Positions 34,788 to 43,399 of a stretch of 64,000 bases of DNA are shown piece by piece. The translations under genes were made by a program, and so were the position numbers. The notes beneath the pieces are model-generated. The model was not told where the DNA came from and searched no databases. It saw nothing but the letters and a program-made list of their open reading frames with translations. This DNA comes from Novosphingobium huizhouense (GTDB lineage Bacteria; Pseudomonadota; Alphaproteobacteria; Sphingomonadales; Sphingomonadaceae), in contig NZ_JAILXZ010000005.1 of NCBI RefSeq assembly GCF_020179475.1, positions 1 to 64,000 of the forward strand, written 5' to 3'. The number at the start of each line of letters is the position of its first letter. Position 1 is the stretch's first letter.

Positions 34788-35006
34788 CTATTTGTGACCC
34801 AGCGAACGCTCGAGCTTGTCAGCATTTTCAACGTCTTTCGCGTTGCTGCACTCCTGAGCATTGGTGTGGGTGCCGTCGGCGCACGCGGCGAGGATTCCAG
34901 CGCGGAGCTTGGGATCGGACTTCAGGTCCGCCTTGCCGACCGGCTGCCCGCAACCACTGAGGGGCATGGCCGCCAAAACGGCGAGGATCGCCACGATCCC
35001 CTTCAC
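34788..35006 (-). CDS. eexN: EexN-like entry-exclusion lipoprotein
   Basis: A 72-residue lipoprotein with lipobox LSGC (Cys19). The mature part carries LRAGILAACADGTHTNAQECSNA, matching the two-cysteine signature of EexN/TrbK-type lipoproteins that block entry of a second copy of the same plasmid. Position between virB5 and virB6 is typical. Overlaps the virB5 stop by 4 nt. Confidence 0.75.
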   Translation of the reverse strand: MKGIVAILAVLAAMPLSGCGQPVGKADLKSDPKLRAGILAACADGTHTNAQECSNAKDVENADKLERSLGHK

Positions 35007-35719
35007 GGCCGACTACTCAGGCTCTGCTGAAGCTTGGCAAGGCCGGTTTCGTCGTCTCGCTGCGAACGCAGCCTCGCCTCGGCGGCCTGCCGCATCTGAA
35101 GCGCCTGAAGCTGGACAGCGTCGTTCTGGATATGCGCATTCTCGACTCCAATCCGGGCCTGAATATCCATGACCTCTTTCGCGTCCGATGCGCTGTCGAG
35201 GGAGGAGCGAAGCTCCTCGAGACCGGTAGTCCGCTGAGCGGTGACTCCGTACGCCGCTTCGGCGATCGCAGCGTCTCGGGCCGCCATTTCGCCATTTTTA
35301 GAGATGGAATCCCGGTTCGACCGTTCGAACGCGGTAGCACCCACCCGAAGGTCCGGCAGTTCAACGCGGTTGCTGCTACGAATGCGAGCAGCAGATGAAC
35401 CCAGGCTCCCCAAGCCGGAGATGTCGGACGACATCAGCCGCTGGATGTCGCGCGCTTCGCTTGGGAGCAGGTGGCGAACGGCATCGGTGTTCAGGGACGA
35501 AGCAATCTGGTTGACGTTCGTCAGCTTGTTGACGCTGTTGTAGAGCTCGGTTGCCTGCGAAATCTGCTGTTTGCCCTGCTCGATCATCGACAGGGTGTTC
35601 TTCACCGTCGAGAGCGTCTGCAGGAAGGTGCTGGAATCATAGACCGGAATGCCTTGCGCGAACGCCGGCGTGGACATTGCCAGTCCGCCGACAATCGCGA
35701 GCGCTCGAATTGCTTTCAT
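35003..35719 (-). CDS. virB5: VirB5 minor pilus protein
   Basis: A 238-residue secreted protein: signal peptide (about residues 1-22), then a helical VirB5/TrbJ-type domain with QTLSTVKNTLSMIEQGKQQISQATELYNSVNKLTNV and a C-terminal helix. It sits at the pilus tip in characterised systems. AAGGA is 8-10 nt before the ATG at 35719; a longer frame to 35797 is not needed. Confidence 0.9.
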   Translation of the reverse strand: MKAIRALAIVGGLAMSTPAFAQGIPVYDSSTFLQTLSTVKNTLSMIEQGKQQISQATELYNSVNKLTNVNQIASSLNTDAVRHLLPSEARDIQRLMSSDISGLGSLGSSAARIRSSNRVELPDLRVGATAFERSNRDSISKNGEMAARDAAIAEAAYGVTAQRTTGLEELRSSLDSASDAKEVMDIQARIGVENAHIQNDAVQLQALQMRQAAEARLRSQRDDETGLAKLQQSLSSRP

Positions 35720-35723
35720 GACC

Positions 35724-38141
35724 TTATCCTTTCCTTCTGGTGGTGACCCGACGGCGCTCGTGAAAGACGGGCAGCCAGTCGCTGGGATCGTCGCCATGTT
35801 CGCGGCGAACCTGATCGAGGATTCCGACGGTTTCGGTGGTGCCCGAGAGGACCGCCAGTTCGTCGGACAGCCCGCCGAGATCGAGTTCCACGACGATGGA
35901 ATCGTGTCCCTGCTTCACCAGAAACCGCCGGCTTTCGGGGATCAGATCGTTTCTGATGAGTTTGAACTCGGCGCGGGTGAGGCCAAGACCATCGATATAA
36001 TCGACCTCCCGGCCATGCGGGTTGGGCAAGAGGATCTTGGTTGCGACCTGCTCCATGATGCTATGCGAGATGTCCGAGCGCAGCGCGTCGGCCGGGCTTT
36101 GCGTGCCGAAGACCAGAAAGGCATTCTGCTTCCGGTAGGTTTTCAGGCCATCCTGCGCGAAGGCGCGGAAGGCATCATCGCCCAGCGCCTTCCAGAACTC
36201 ATCGATGTCGATCACGAGGCGACGGCCATCGAGCAGGGCATCGATCCGGTGGAACATGTACATCATGAGCGGCGTGCGGATCTCGGGATTGTCGAGGAAA
36301 TCCGTCATGTCGAAACCGATGAACCGGGCCTCGAGGGTCAACTCGTCCCGGTCATTGTCGAACACCCAGCCAAGCGCTCCGCCGCGTGACCATTTCTCAA
36401 GCCGCGCGCCTATCCCTTCCGGATCGCGCTGTCCGAGCAATTGACGTAGCGCTAAAATAGACCGTTCTTCCGGGGGAAGACGTCCGATCGAAAGGATGCC
36501 CTCGTCGATCATCCGCTCCTGCGTGACGCCGAGCTGGGTGCCCGAGGGGGTCACCAGATACCGGATCAGCCTGCCGAGGAAGACGATGTTGCCGGGGGTC
36601 TGCTCAAGCGCTCGGAGCGGCGCGAAGCCGGTCGGCACGCCGTTGCGCAGCGCCAGATACGTGCCTCCGGATGACCGTACATAGATTTCGGCGCCTCGGT
36701 CCTTGTCGATGAAGATCTGCTGCGCGCCGGTTTTCTCGAGCTGCGCCATAAGGAAATTCTGGACGACAGTCTTGCCGCCACCCGACGGACCGATGATCAG
36801 CGTATGGCCGAGATCGTTCACATGAAAATTGAAGTAGAAGGGAGACTGGGCCGCGGTCTTCATCAATGCGATCGCAGCGCCCCAATGGTTGCCCTCCGCC
36901 TTGCCGGCAGGAAAGGTGTGGAAGGGGGAGAGGGCGGCGAAATTGCGTGACGTGATCGCCGCTGGCCGCGCTCGCCACGCGAAGTTGCCCGGAAGCTGCG
37001 ACCAGAAGGCAGCCTCCAGCGCCGGACCCTCCCGAGCGGCCACCAGACCCGCGTCGGCGAGCGCGGCCCGAGCGGTCGAGAGATTTTCGGCCAATCGCTT
37101 CTGGTTTTCACCGAAAACCGCCAGCGAGAAATGATGCTCGCCCAGGACGAAGCGATTGCTCTGCAGATCGTCGGCCGCGTCGGCCAGCTCAAGCGCCTGG
37201 CTTGCGGCGGCATCCTCGGTCGATGCCATCTGGTTCTGGCGCCGCCGCAAGCGCTCGGAGGCCCGCGCCTTGCCCATGAACGCAAAGGACTGCGTGACGA
37301 CGAACGCGAAATCCTGGCTGAGGAGCGCGTTCATCTGGCCGGGTCGCGTCATGGCCGGATATTCGCGGATACCGAACAGGCCGACGAAGCGGCTCGTATC
37401 ATGCGCGCGCACCTCGACCGTCTCGCGGCCGAAGATAACGCGTTCCCCATAAATGGCGGAACCGATATGGCCGCGGACCAGCGGCACCCTGCCGGCGCGG
37501 CCCATCATCACCAGCTCGAGCACCTCGAGCGGTTGGGAAAACATCAGGCCGTTATGCTCGTACAGGTGCAGACGTTGGGGTCGGCAGCGTGCGAGGAGCT
37601 TCTCGATATCGCGCGCCTTGTCCTCGAAGCGTGCGAGCTCATCCTCGTCGACTTCGGTCCCTTCCTTGCGCGCCGACGCCAGGCGGCGAAGCAGCAGGCC
37701 GGTGCGGTCGGCCGATCCCACGGACGGGCGCATGATCAGGGTGAGGTACAGTTCGTTGACGAACATCCGCTTGGCGGTGACCCGCGCACGATATTTTGCA
37801 TCGAGATCGGCCGCAAAGGCCGAGCGGAACTCGCCTTCGGGATAGTCTGTGATCGGCCGGCGAACGATGTGGGTCCAGATTGCGAGGCGGTCGTCGGCAA
37901 TATTGCGCAGCGTACCGTTGAGCTTCTCGTGCCAGTCGTTGAGATGGACAGGGTCGGCGGTTTCGAACGCCATGCCTTCGAGCTTGAACATCATCATGAG
38001 GTCCCGCCCGTCGAGCGCGATGACGTTCTCGTCGATATGGCGCGCATAGGGCAGGTAACGCGCCGGATCGGCCTCTTGTTTGAGTATCCGCCAAGGCGTG
38101 CGGGCTGTCGCCCCGCTCAATGAGCTGGCCCGGCTAGCCAC
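35724..38141 (-). CDS. virB4: VirB4 ATPase
   Basis: An 805-residue ATPase with Walker A GPSGGGKTVVQNFL in the C-terminal half, a Walker B strand LVIDIDEFWKALGD and the conserved FGTQSPADALRSDI block. It powers pilus assembly and is the largest channel component. The start is set at GTG 38141, overlapping the virB3 stop by 8 nt; the frame is open to 38282, but that part would add an odd Cys/Arg-rich leader over virB3. Ends 4 nt before virB5. Confidence 0.94.
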   Translation of the reverse strand: MASRASSLSGATARTPWRILKQEADPARYLPYARHIDENVIALDGRDLMMMFKLEGMAFETADPVHLNDWHEKLNGTLRNIADDRLAIWTHIVRRPITDYPEGEFRSAFAADLDAKYRARVTAKRMFVNELYLTLIMRPSVGSADRTGLLLRRLASARKEGTEVDEDELARFEDKARDIEKLLARCRPQRLHLYEHNGLMFSQPLEVLELVMMGRAGRVPLVRGHIGSAIYGERVIFGRETVEVRAHDTSRFVGLFGIREYPAMTRPGQMNALLSQDFAFVVTQSFAFMGKARASERLRRRQNQMASTEDAAASQALELADAADDLQSNRFVLGEHHFSLAVFGENQKRLAENLSTARAALADAGLVAAREGPALEAAFWSQLPGNFAWRARPAAITSRNFAALSPFHTFPAGKAEGNHWGAAIALMKTAAQSPFYFNFHVNDLGHTLIIGPSGGGKTVVQNFLMAQLEKTGAQQIFIDKDRGAEIYVRSSGGTYLALRNGVPTGFAPLRALEQTPGNIVFLGRLIRYLVTPSGTQLGVTQERMIDEGILSIGRLPPEERSILALRQLLGQRDPEGIGARLEKWSRGGALGWVFDNDRDELTLEARFIGFDMTDFLDNPEIRTPLMMYMFHRIDALLDGRRLVIDIDEFWKALGDDAFRAFAQDGLKTYRKQNAFLVFGTQSPADALRSDISHSIMEQVATKILLPNPHGREVDYIDGLGLTRAEFKLIRNDLIPESRRFLVKQGHDSIVVELDLGGLSDELAVLSGTTETVGILDQVRREHGDDPSDWLPVFHERRRVTTRRKG

Positions 38142-38469
38142 GTGCGAAGCCCGGGCGCTTTGCGCCGTCGATCGGCAGGGGGGAGTAAGAGCTGCCGCCC
38201 CACCAGCCGCGGTTGCGGCAGCGCGCCTTGGTCGTCGTCCACAGCCACAACAGGCGAAACGCGTTGGCGTCGTGCCGGACAATCAGTCGGGCAATCGCCA
38301 GAAACGCACCGGCCAATGCGAAAGCGTAGAGCGGGTTGCCGGTGATGATGAGGGTCAGGCACGCTGCCAGCGCGATCGGCAGTGACGCCTCGATCGGAAC
38401 GCCCAACCACATCGTTGGTCGGGTCACGGCCAGGAAGAGCGTTTCTTCCCTAAGCTTTTCGTCGTCCAT
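38134..38469 (-). CDS. virB3: VirB3 inner-membrane protein
   Basis: A 111-residue protein with two close membrane helices (about 25-60) and the typical start LFLAVTRPTMWLGVPIEA. It associates with VirB4 at the inner membrane. Overlaps virB4. Confidence 0.93.
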   Translation of the reverse strand: MDDEKLREETLFLAVTRPTMWLGVPIEASLPIALAACLTLIITGNPLYAFALAGAFLAIARLIVRHDANAFRLLWLWTTTKARCRNRGWWGGSSYSPLPIDGAKRPGFARG

Positions 38470-38479
38470 CGCGGCGCAC

Positions 38480-38821
38480 TCACGCGCCGCCGGTGATGGT
38501 ATCGACGATCCACTGCGCGCTGAACACGATGAAGATGCCGACGATGACCGTCACGAGGAGACCGAGGCTTGCACGGCCCGTAAAGAACATGAAGCCGACG
38601 ATGACGACCGCGATCACCGCGATCGTCTTGGCAAATGTCCCGGTCAGCCAGGTCTTGATATTCTCGGCCATCGAGGTGACGCCATCGGCGGCCTGGGCAT
38701 GCGCGGGGTCGCTCAGCAGCATCGAAACCAGCATGGCTGCGGCGATGAGCGCTAGCGTCTGGACGAAAGCGCGGCGACGCGGCGGGAGCCAGGTGGATAA
38801 GGTTGAAGCGGAAATTGTCAT
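38480..38821 (-). CDS. virB2: VirB2 pilin
   Basis: A 113-residue pro-pilin with a long signal peptide ending near AHA (about residue 42) and a mature part with two hydrophobic helices (MAENIKTWLTGTFAKTIAVIAVVIVGFMFF, split by GRASLGL). It polymerises into the conjugative pilus. Confidence 0.92.
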   Translation of the reverse strand: MTISASTLSTWLPPRRRAFVQTLALIAAAMLVSMLLSDPAHAQAADGVTSMAENIKTWLTGTFAKTIAVIAVVIVGFMFFTGRASLGLLVTVIVGIFIVFSAQWIVDTITGGA

Positions 38822-39501
38822 TCGGTCGGTCCTTCTCTCGATACCGGCGTCCCGTCGCCAAACACCATCATCGAGGCGGTTTGGGCGCGTGCGGTGATGT
38901 CCCAGGACCGCGGTGTTTTCGCCGCCGCCTGCACAATGCGAGGCTCCTGGATTGGCGTTTCGGATGCGGGTCTTGGAGGAGGTGGAGGAACCAACCCTGC
39001 GCCAGTTGGCGCTAATCCCCTGATCGCGGGAATGATGATCGCAGAGCTCGCATAGACTCTCGCCACATAGCCGTTGCCAAAGCCACGGGCCTGGCTTCCG
39101 GTATTGTACATCGAAAGAGCAACGGAGATCGCGCGATCGGACGAACCTTGGGTGCGCGCCGCGTCAAGAAAGTTGCTCGACAAGACCCGCGCTGCGGCGG
39201 CGAGATTGCGACAGGGATCGAATGTGTCCTCGATCGAAAGGCCCAGCCATCGAAGATTGGCGCTGTTGATCTGCCCGAGGCCGAGGTCAATATTATAGCC
39301 CTTGGCGATCAACGACCGGGCGATCCGGGCGGCCGCCGCAGGCGTAGCGGGTATTTCGGGTCGGACGCCGCGGGCGTTAACGCCGATGGCCAATGTGTCG
39401 AACTTGCTTTCGGCATGCACGACGGAAAGCAGTGTTTCCGGCGCGACCGAGGGCGCGCATTGTTGCGCGAGGGCGACGACACTGGCTAGTTGCAGGATCA
39501 T
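38818..39501 (-). CDS. virB1: VirB1 lytic transglycosylase
   Basis: A 227-residue protein with a soluble lytic transglycosylase domain: HAESKFDTLAIGVN gives the catalytic glutamate (about residue 31), followed by DLGLGQINSANLRWLGL and ALSMYNTG. It opens peptidoglycan for the channel. The signal peptide is short, and the C-terminal 60 residues are proline-rich. Overlaps both neighbours by 4 nt. Confidence 0.92.
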   Translation of the reverse strand: MILQLASVVALAQQCAPSVAPETLLSVVHAESKFDTLAIGVNARGVRPEIPATPAAAARIARSLIAKGYNIDLGLGQINSANLRWLGLSIEDTFDPCRNLAAAARVLSSNFLDAARTQGSSDRAISVALSMYNTGSQARGFGNGYVARVYASSAIIIPAIRGLAPTGAGLVPPPPPRPASETPIQEPRIVQAAAKTPRSWDITARAQTASMMVFGDGTPVSREGPTE

Positions 39502-39860
39502 CGTGATCCCATTTCGGCAGTGTCCGGTACCGGCGTCAGACGCTCGATATTGGCAAGCGAAAAGGTTTGTTGCCGACCATCGGCAAACGTCATCACGACA
39601 CGGCGGCGGGTGGCGGAGTCGCGGTCGTAAATCCTGGTTTTCGCCACACCGCCGCCGCTACAGCCGGGAAAGGAGCCGCCGGTCGCCAGCTTTTGCCAAA
39701 GCTTGGTCATCGGGGGGATGCACGCGCCATATTGCGTCGCACCGCCCGGATTTGAGAGGCAGAGCAGAACCTGGCAGCCAAGATCATTGGCTCGCGCCGG
39801 AACCATCTGGGCGGACATCACCAGGAACGGCACGGCAAGGGCAAAGCGCAGGCGCTGCAT
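39498..39860 (-). CDS. TrbM/KikA/MpfK-like conjugal transfer protein
   Basis: A 120-residue secreted protein: signal peptide (about 1-24), then DLGCQVLLCLSNPGG with a C-x4-C pair, CIPPMTKLWQKLA and a further Cys, the TrbM/MpfK pattern. It is the first gene of the transfer operon; GGAGAA lies 5-7 nt before its ATG. Characterised members affect pilus or mating-pair formation, mechanism unclear. Confidence 0.75.
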   Translation of the reverse strand: MQRLRFALAVPFLVMSAQMVPARANDLGCQVLLCLSNPGGATQYGACIPPMTKLWQKLATGGSFPGCSGGGVAKTRIYDRDSATRRRVVMTFADGRQQTFSLANIERLTPVPDTAEMGSR

Positions 39861-39962
39861 CTGATTTCTCCGCTTTTCAGCGCCGCTGCATTAAAAATGC
39901 GCCGACCACTCTCCGTTGAAAATCACTTCTCTTTTGAACCCTGCGCGGCATTTTCGGGCAAT

Positions 39963-39978
39963 CCCCCCACAAGGGGGG
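39963..39978. terminator. Hairpin between the quorum-sensing cluster and the transfer operon
   Basis: Six C and six G residues pair around ACAA, just beyond the phyH stop on the minus strand. There is no T-tract, so it is a weak terminator candidate. The tra promoter must lie in 39861-39960, which is AT-richer but has no textbook boxes. Confidence 0.4.
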
Positions 39979-39990
39979 AGCGCGCTGGAA

Positions 39991-40902
39991 TCAGCCGTCG
40001 CTCGATGCGACACGCAACCGGCGCTGATCTTCCAGGAATTCCTCAAGCGCTGCCGCTTGATCTGGACGGAGGGCATCGATCGCACCGAGATGGTCGAGGC
40101 GCTGCTCCCCGAGCAGAATAGAGGGGCATTGCCCTTCGTAGTTTCCAAGATTGGGTCTGTGCTGCTGATAGCCGACCAGTGCGGCCAGGCTGGGTGCGAA
40201 CGTGCGCGCCACTTCAGGCGGATACACCAGCCACTGATTTTCGTACGGCTTCAGCCACCCCAGGCAGTAGCTCACGATCATGCCACGACGCACATCGGAC
40301 GACTGGTTGCCGCCGGCGCCGTGAAGCGTCGAACCGAGAAAGACAATCGCAGATCCCGGGCTGCATTCCACGGCAACCGGCTTCTCGGGAGGCTCCGGAG
40401 TTAGCGCATTTGCGGCGTGACTGTTGGGCCAGATCAGGGTCGTCCCATTGTCAGCCCGATAGTCAGTGAACGGCCACATCACGTTGATCAGATATTCGAT
40501 TTCTCCGGTCTGGCCGCCCCACATATCCTGATCCCTGTGTGGAAATTGCGGCAGGGCACCCGGGTGCAGTTCAAGGGCCTGGGCGAGATTGAGCTGGATC
40601 GTGTCGCACCATGGGCCGAGTACAGCCTGCGCCATCTCTAAGATCTGCGGGTGCTGGATGAATGCCGGCGCATGTCGGGATCTCTTGAGCAGACTTCCGA
40701 ACCGCTTGGTGCGAGCACCATAAAATCCGCCTTCACAGAACGGCGTTGCGTCAAAGTGAGGAGCAAGATCTGTCGCCAGCAGGGCGACGTCGCCCACTGG
40801 CATCAGGTTCGGCACGACGCAAAAACCCTCCGCCAACAATGTCTCGCAGAGCGAACGATGCGGCTCAGACCGGAGCGTCGCGGATGCTATTTTTGTCGCC
40901 AT
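39991..40902 (-). CDS. phyH: Phytanoyl-CoA dioxygenase (PhyH) family oxygenase next to luxI
   Basis: A 303-residue Fe(II)/2-oxoglutarate-dependent oxygenase. His122-x-Asp124 (PHRDQD) and His194 (TLHGAGG) form the metal triad, with Arg205/206 as probable 2-oxoglutarate ligand. It starts 18 nt after the luxI stop, so the two are co-transcribed. Pairing of a PhyH gene with luxI is known among sphingomonads; a role in hydroxylating the acyl chain of the signal, or in degrading it, is a reasonable guess but unproven. GGGAG precedes the ATG. Confidence 0.85.
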   Translation of the reverse strand: MATKIASATLRSEPHRSLCETLLAEGFCVVPNLMPVGDVALLATDLAPHFDATPFCEGGFYGARTKRFGSLLKRSRHAPAFIQHPQILEMAQAVLGPWCDTIQLNLAQALELHPGALPQFPHRDQDMWGGQTGEIEYLINVMWPFTDYRADNGTTLIWPNSHAANALTPEPPEKPVAVECSPGSAIVFLGSTLHGAGGNQSSDVRRGMIVSYCLGWLKPYENQWLVYPPEVARTFAPSLAALVGYQQHRPNLGNYEGQCPSILLGEQRLDHLGAIDALRPDQAAALEEFLEDQRRLRVASSDG

Positions 40903-40920
40903 ATCATGATCTCCCAGTTC

Positions 40921-41535
40921 TTAGGCAGCCGTGCGGTCGAGATCCATCAGGTGGATCGGCGCGAAGATGCCGGATTGGCGCAGCAGGCCCGGTGTCGCCG
41001 GCGAAATATCTATCCGCATCGCAGACAGGCCGCGGTCGGCGCTGCTCGGCATCCCGAGCGGAAGGCATTGCCAACCAAATGCGAGGATCTGCTGAAACCA
41101 TGCCCACTCAGCAACGCCGGTATATGTCGTGATGCCGTTGCAAAGGGCATGTTCGACCAGAGCGGACACGAGACGATTGCGGGTCGCAAGTCGCTCGCGA
41201 GCCTTGAGCCTTCGCGCCAAACAAAAGCGCGTAATCTCGCGGACCCGCGGTCCCGCTGGCGGAATATCGTCGCACAGGTAGGGGAAAATTGTGTCGAGGA
41301 TGTGCGGTCGGTCCGTCCGAAGCAGGCGGGCAGATCCGCAATGCTCGCCTGTCCCGTCGGTCACGACAATATAGGTCGCTTCGTCGTCATCGAACTGGTC
41401 GATCTCATATCGACCGGCGAGAACCGGAATGTCCCAGCCAAGCAGATCAACAAAGACCCGCTTGCGTTCCTCAAACATCGAGCGAAACACGCGGTCGCTC
41501 AATGCCTGCTCAATACCATAACGAACAACAACCAT
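40921..41535 (-). CDS. luxI: LuxI-type acyl-homoserine lactone synthase
   Basis: A 204-residue protein with all hallmark residues of the family: Arg24, Phe28, Trp34, Glu44, Asp46, Asp49, Arg70, Glu100 and Arg103. It makes an N-acyl-homoserine lactone from S-adenosylmethionine and an acyl carrier protein-bound chain. A strong GAGGAGG site stands 6 nt upstream. A palindrome 63 bp above the start is a probable lux box. Preceded by two luxR genes, followed by phyH, all on the minus strand. Confidence 0.95.
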   Translation of the reverse strand: MVVVRYGIEQALSDRVFRSMFEERKRVFVDLLGWDIPVLAGRYEIDQFDDDEATYIVVTDGTGEHCGSARLLRTDRPHILDTIFPYLCDDIPPAGPRVREITRFCLARRLKARERLATRNRLVSALVEHALCNGITTYTGVAEWAWFQQILAFGWQCLPLGMPSSADRGLSAMRIDISPATPGLLRQSGIFAPIHLMDLDRTAA

Positions 41536-41590
41536 AACGCACCTCCTCGTGAGAGGCCGTCAATCGAGCAGTTTGTAATGAGCGGCGTTA

Positions 41591-41606
41591 TCCCCAGAAC
41601 TGGGGA
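41591..41606 (-). promoter_or_regulatory. Candidate lux box upstream of luxI
   Basis: TCCCCAG-AA-CTGGGGA is a perfect 16-bp dyad centred about 63 bp above the luxI start, and lies in the 73-bp gap between luxR stop and luxI start. LuxR-type activators bind such dyads near -42 of their target promoters. The sequence does not match the Vibrio box, as expected for another subfamily. Confidence 0.6.
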
Positions 41607-41608
41607 GA

Positions 41609-42358
41609 TCAGCGCCGGAGAATGTCGGTGAAGCTGATGGCTCCGTCGAACAGCGCCCGAATGGCGAGCATCGTTCGCTTTGTCACCCCGTAACGGTCGC
41701 GGGCGTCTTTCAAATGCTGGGTTACCGTTTCAACCCCGACACCAAGGATCCTGGCGATCTCCCAATCGGTCTTTCCCCGCGCGACAAGCGCCACGCATTC
41801 TGTCTGCCGATCGGTGAGTTGCGGGGCGGGCGGAATGGGCGCGATACCCGATCGAGCTATCTTGCGGGCGGCCTCGAATGCAAAACTGCCCACGAGCTGG
41901 ACGAGCGGCAATTGCGCTTCCTCCAGTTCCTCCCCGTCGCGCATGGCAAAAGAGCAGGATCCGTTCGCCTCGCCGGGAATATGGGCGGGAATTGTAAATC
42001 CGTCGCCGAGGCCGGCTGTGCGAGCGGCAGCGAGTACGGCGTGATCGCGCGGGTTCATGGTAATCAGCGTTGCTACCTTCGACCAGGCGAAGCCGACGGT
42101 CGTGGTGTGGCTGGCGCGATGTATCGGGTCGGCCGCATACAGCCGACCCTCTTCGAACGCGTCGACCCAATCTCGAGGATAGCTGACGAGGCGAACGATT
42201 GTGCTGCCAGGGGTCAGTAAATCGACGTGATGCACCAGCGCAAAATATCGAAAGCCCATCGCTGCCGTGATTTCTTCAACAGCCTGCATGAGAGCATGAG
42301 GGGTGGTAGCGGCACGAGCCACGGTGCAGAATGCCTGCACTTCGGCAAGGGTGATCAT
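41609..42358 (-). CDS. luxR: LuxR-family autoinducer-responsive regulator (copy adjacent to luxI)
   Basis: A 249-residue protein: autoinducer-binding domain (about 15-165) with Trp64, Asp77-Pro78 and Trp92 in the places of TraR Trp57, Asp70-Pro71 and Trp85, and a GerE-type HTH (LTDRQTECVALVARGKTDWEIARILGVGVETV). Where TraR has Tyr61, this protein has Phe68. It starts 20 nt after the upstream luxR gene. Likely activates luxI-phyH by binding the palindrome just beyond its own stop codon. Confidence 0.92.
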   Translation of the reverse strand: MITLAEVQAFCTVARAATTPHALMQAVEEITAAMGFRYFALVHHVDLLTPGSTIVRLVSYPRDWVDAFEEGRLYAADPIHRASHTTTVGFAWSKVATLITMNPRDHAVLAAARTAGLGDGFTIPAHIPGEANGSCSFAMRDGEELEEAQLPLVQLVGSFAFEAARKIARSGIAPIPPAPQLTDRQTECVALVARGKTDWEIARILGVGVETVTQHLKDARDRYGVTKRTMLAIRALFDGAISFTDILRR

Positions 42359-42378
42359 GAACCGCCGATCTGCTTGTG

Positions 42379-43155
42379 CTACACGAGAGCCTCAATATTG
42401 AGATGGCCATCGCGAACAGCGCGAAGCACGAGCTGCGTTCGACGGCGGACGCCATAACGTCGGCGCGCGCCTTCGACATATTCGTGGACCGTGTCGCGGC
42501 TCAGCCCCAGAATCTGCCCAATTTCCCAGTCGCTTTTCCCTTGTGCCACGAGATCGAGGCAGTCGATCTGGCGAGGACTGAGCGCTATCGGTACGGCGGC
42601 CAGCTCGTCGGGACCCAGGAGGGTACGAGCCCGGTCGAAGGCAACCGTGCCAACCAAACGGGCCGAAAGAAGGTCAGGGCTTGAAATCATTTCGTCGCCT
42701 TGACGCGCCACCGTGAATATCGCGTCGGGCTCGTCGCGCATCCTGATCGGCATGGTGAACCCAGCTGCCAGTCCGTGCGCGCGGCCCCGCTCCAAGATGG
42801 ATAGCTGGCGCGCATTGGGCGCGATGTAGTCCCCGATCTGATCCCAGGTGAGCCCGGAGACAGTCTTGGCACAGGCGGCGTGGACCGGATCCTCCATATA
42901 GAGGCGCGCATCCATGACCTCCTCGATCCAGCGCACCGGATAGGTGGTTATCAGGAGAGCTTTGCGGGTGGTCCGTTTCAGATCAACATTATGCACCAAT
43001 GCGAACCAGCGGAACCCGAACTGGCGCACGATTGCATCGAGCATGGATTTGAGTTGATCGAGGGTCGTCGCCTGCCGGCATTCTGCTTCGAAAGCAGAGA
43101 TGTCACCCAGGCGACCAGTATCTTTTAGACTTCCCATAATGCGAACGATTCGCAT
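42379..43155 (-). CDS. Second LuxR-family regulator
   Basis: A protein of about 258 residues with the same two-domain layout as its neighbour and a GerE HTH (LSPRQIDCLDLVAQGKSDWEIGQILGLSRDTVHEYV). In the ligand pocket Trp, Asp-Pro and the second Trp are kept, but the Tyr61 position is valine. Two starts are possible: ATG 43155 (GAGG about 9 nt upstream) or ATG 43137, which a 19-bp palindrome immediately precedes. The frame from 43248 is unlikely. It may act as a partner or antagonist of the first LuxR. Confidence 0.85.
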   Translation of the reverse strand: MRIVRIMGSLKDTGRLGDISAFEAECRQATTLDQLKSMLDAIVRQFGFRWFALVHNVDLKRTTRKALLITTYPVRWIEEVMDARLYMEDPVHAACAKTVSGLTWDQIGDYIAPNARQLSILERGRAHGLAAGFTMPIRMRDEPDAIFTVARQGDEMISSPDLLSARLVGTVAFDRARTLLGPDELAAVPIALSPRQIDCLDLVAQGKSDWEIGQILGLSRDTVHEYVEGARRRYGVRRRTQLVLRAVRDGHLNIEALV

Positions 43156-43156
43156 T
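43138..43156. promoter_or_regulatory. 19-bp palindrome at the start of the second luxR
   Basis: AATGCGAA-CGA-TTCGCATT has perfect 8-bp arms. It either covers the start codon at 43155 or lies directly upstream of the alternative start at 43137. Candidate autoregulatory site. Confidence 0.5.
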
Positions 43157-43294
43157 TCGATTGTGGCCTCGTCCAGCCAGCATTCGGCAAAGCCATTGAA
43201 AAACAAGACCGGCTGCCTCCGGCGCCCGACTCCCCGCAAGAAATGCACAGGTCGTCTTCAGCGGGCTTCGCCTAGTGCTATGATGAGAGCGACC

Positions 43295-43375
43295 GTGACA
43301 CTTTACCTCCGGGCAAAGTGTCACAGCCGACAAAATGATGAAATCTGCAGCAAAGGGGGATTCACTTCGCCCCCT
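43295..43375. promoter_or_regulatory. Two inverted repeats in the divergent intergenic region
   Basis: GTGACACTTT (43295-43304) and AAAGTGTCAC (43315-43324) are perfect 10-bp arms around a 10-nt centre. A second pair, AGGGGG (43354-43359) and CCCCCT (43370-43375), follows. Both lie between the second luxR and the rightward gene at 43400 and are likely operators or promoter elements. Confidence 0.55.
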
Positions 43376-43399
43376 ATATGTGATTGATTCAATCCTGTT

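Noticed and set aside
40681..40700. Half copy of the 18-bp par palindrome (TTGAGCAGACT) inside phyH
   Set aside because: Only one arm and the centre match; it lies within coding sequence, so likely chance.
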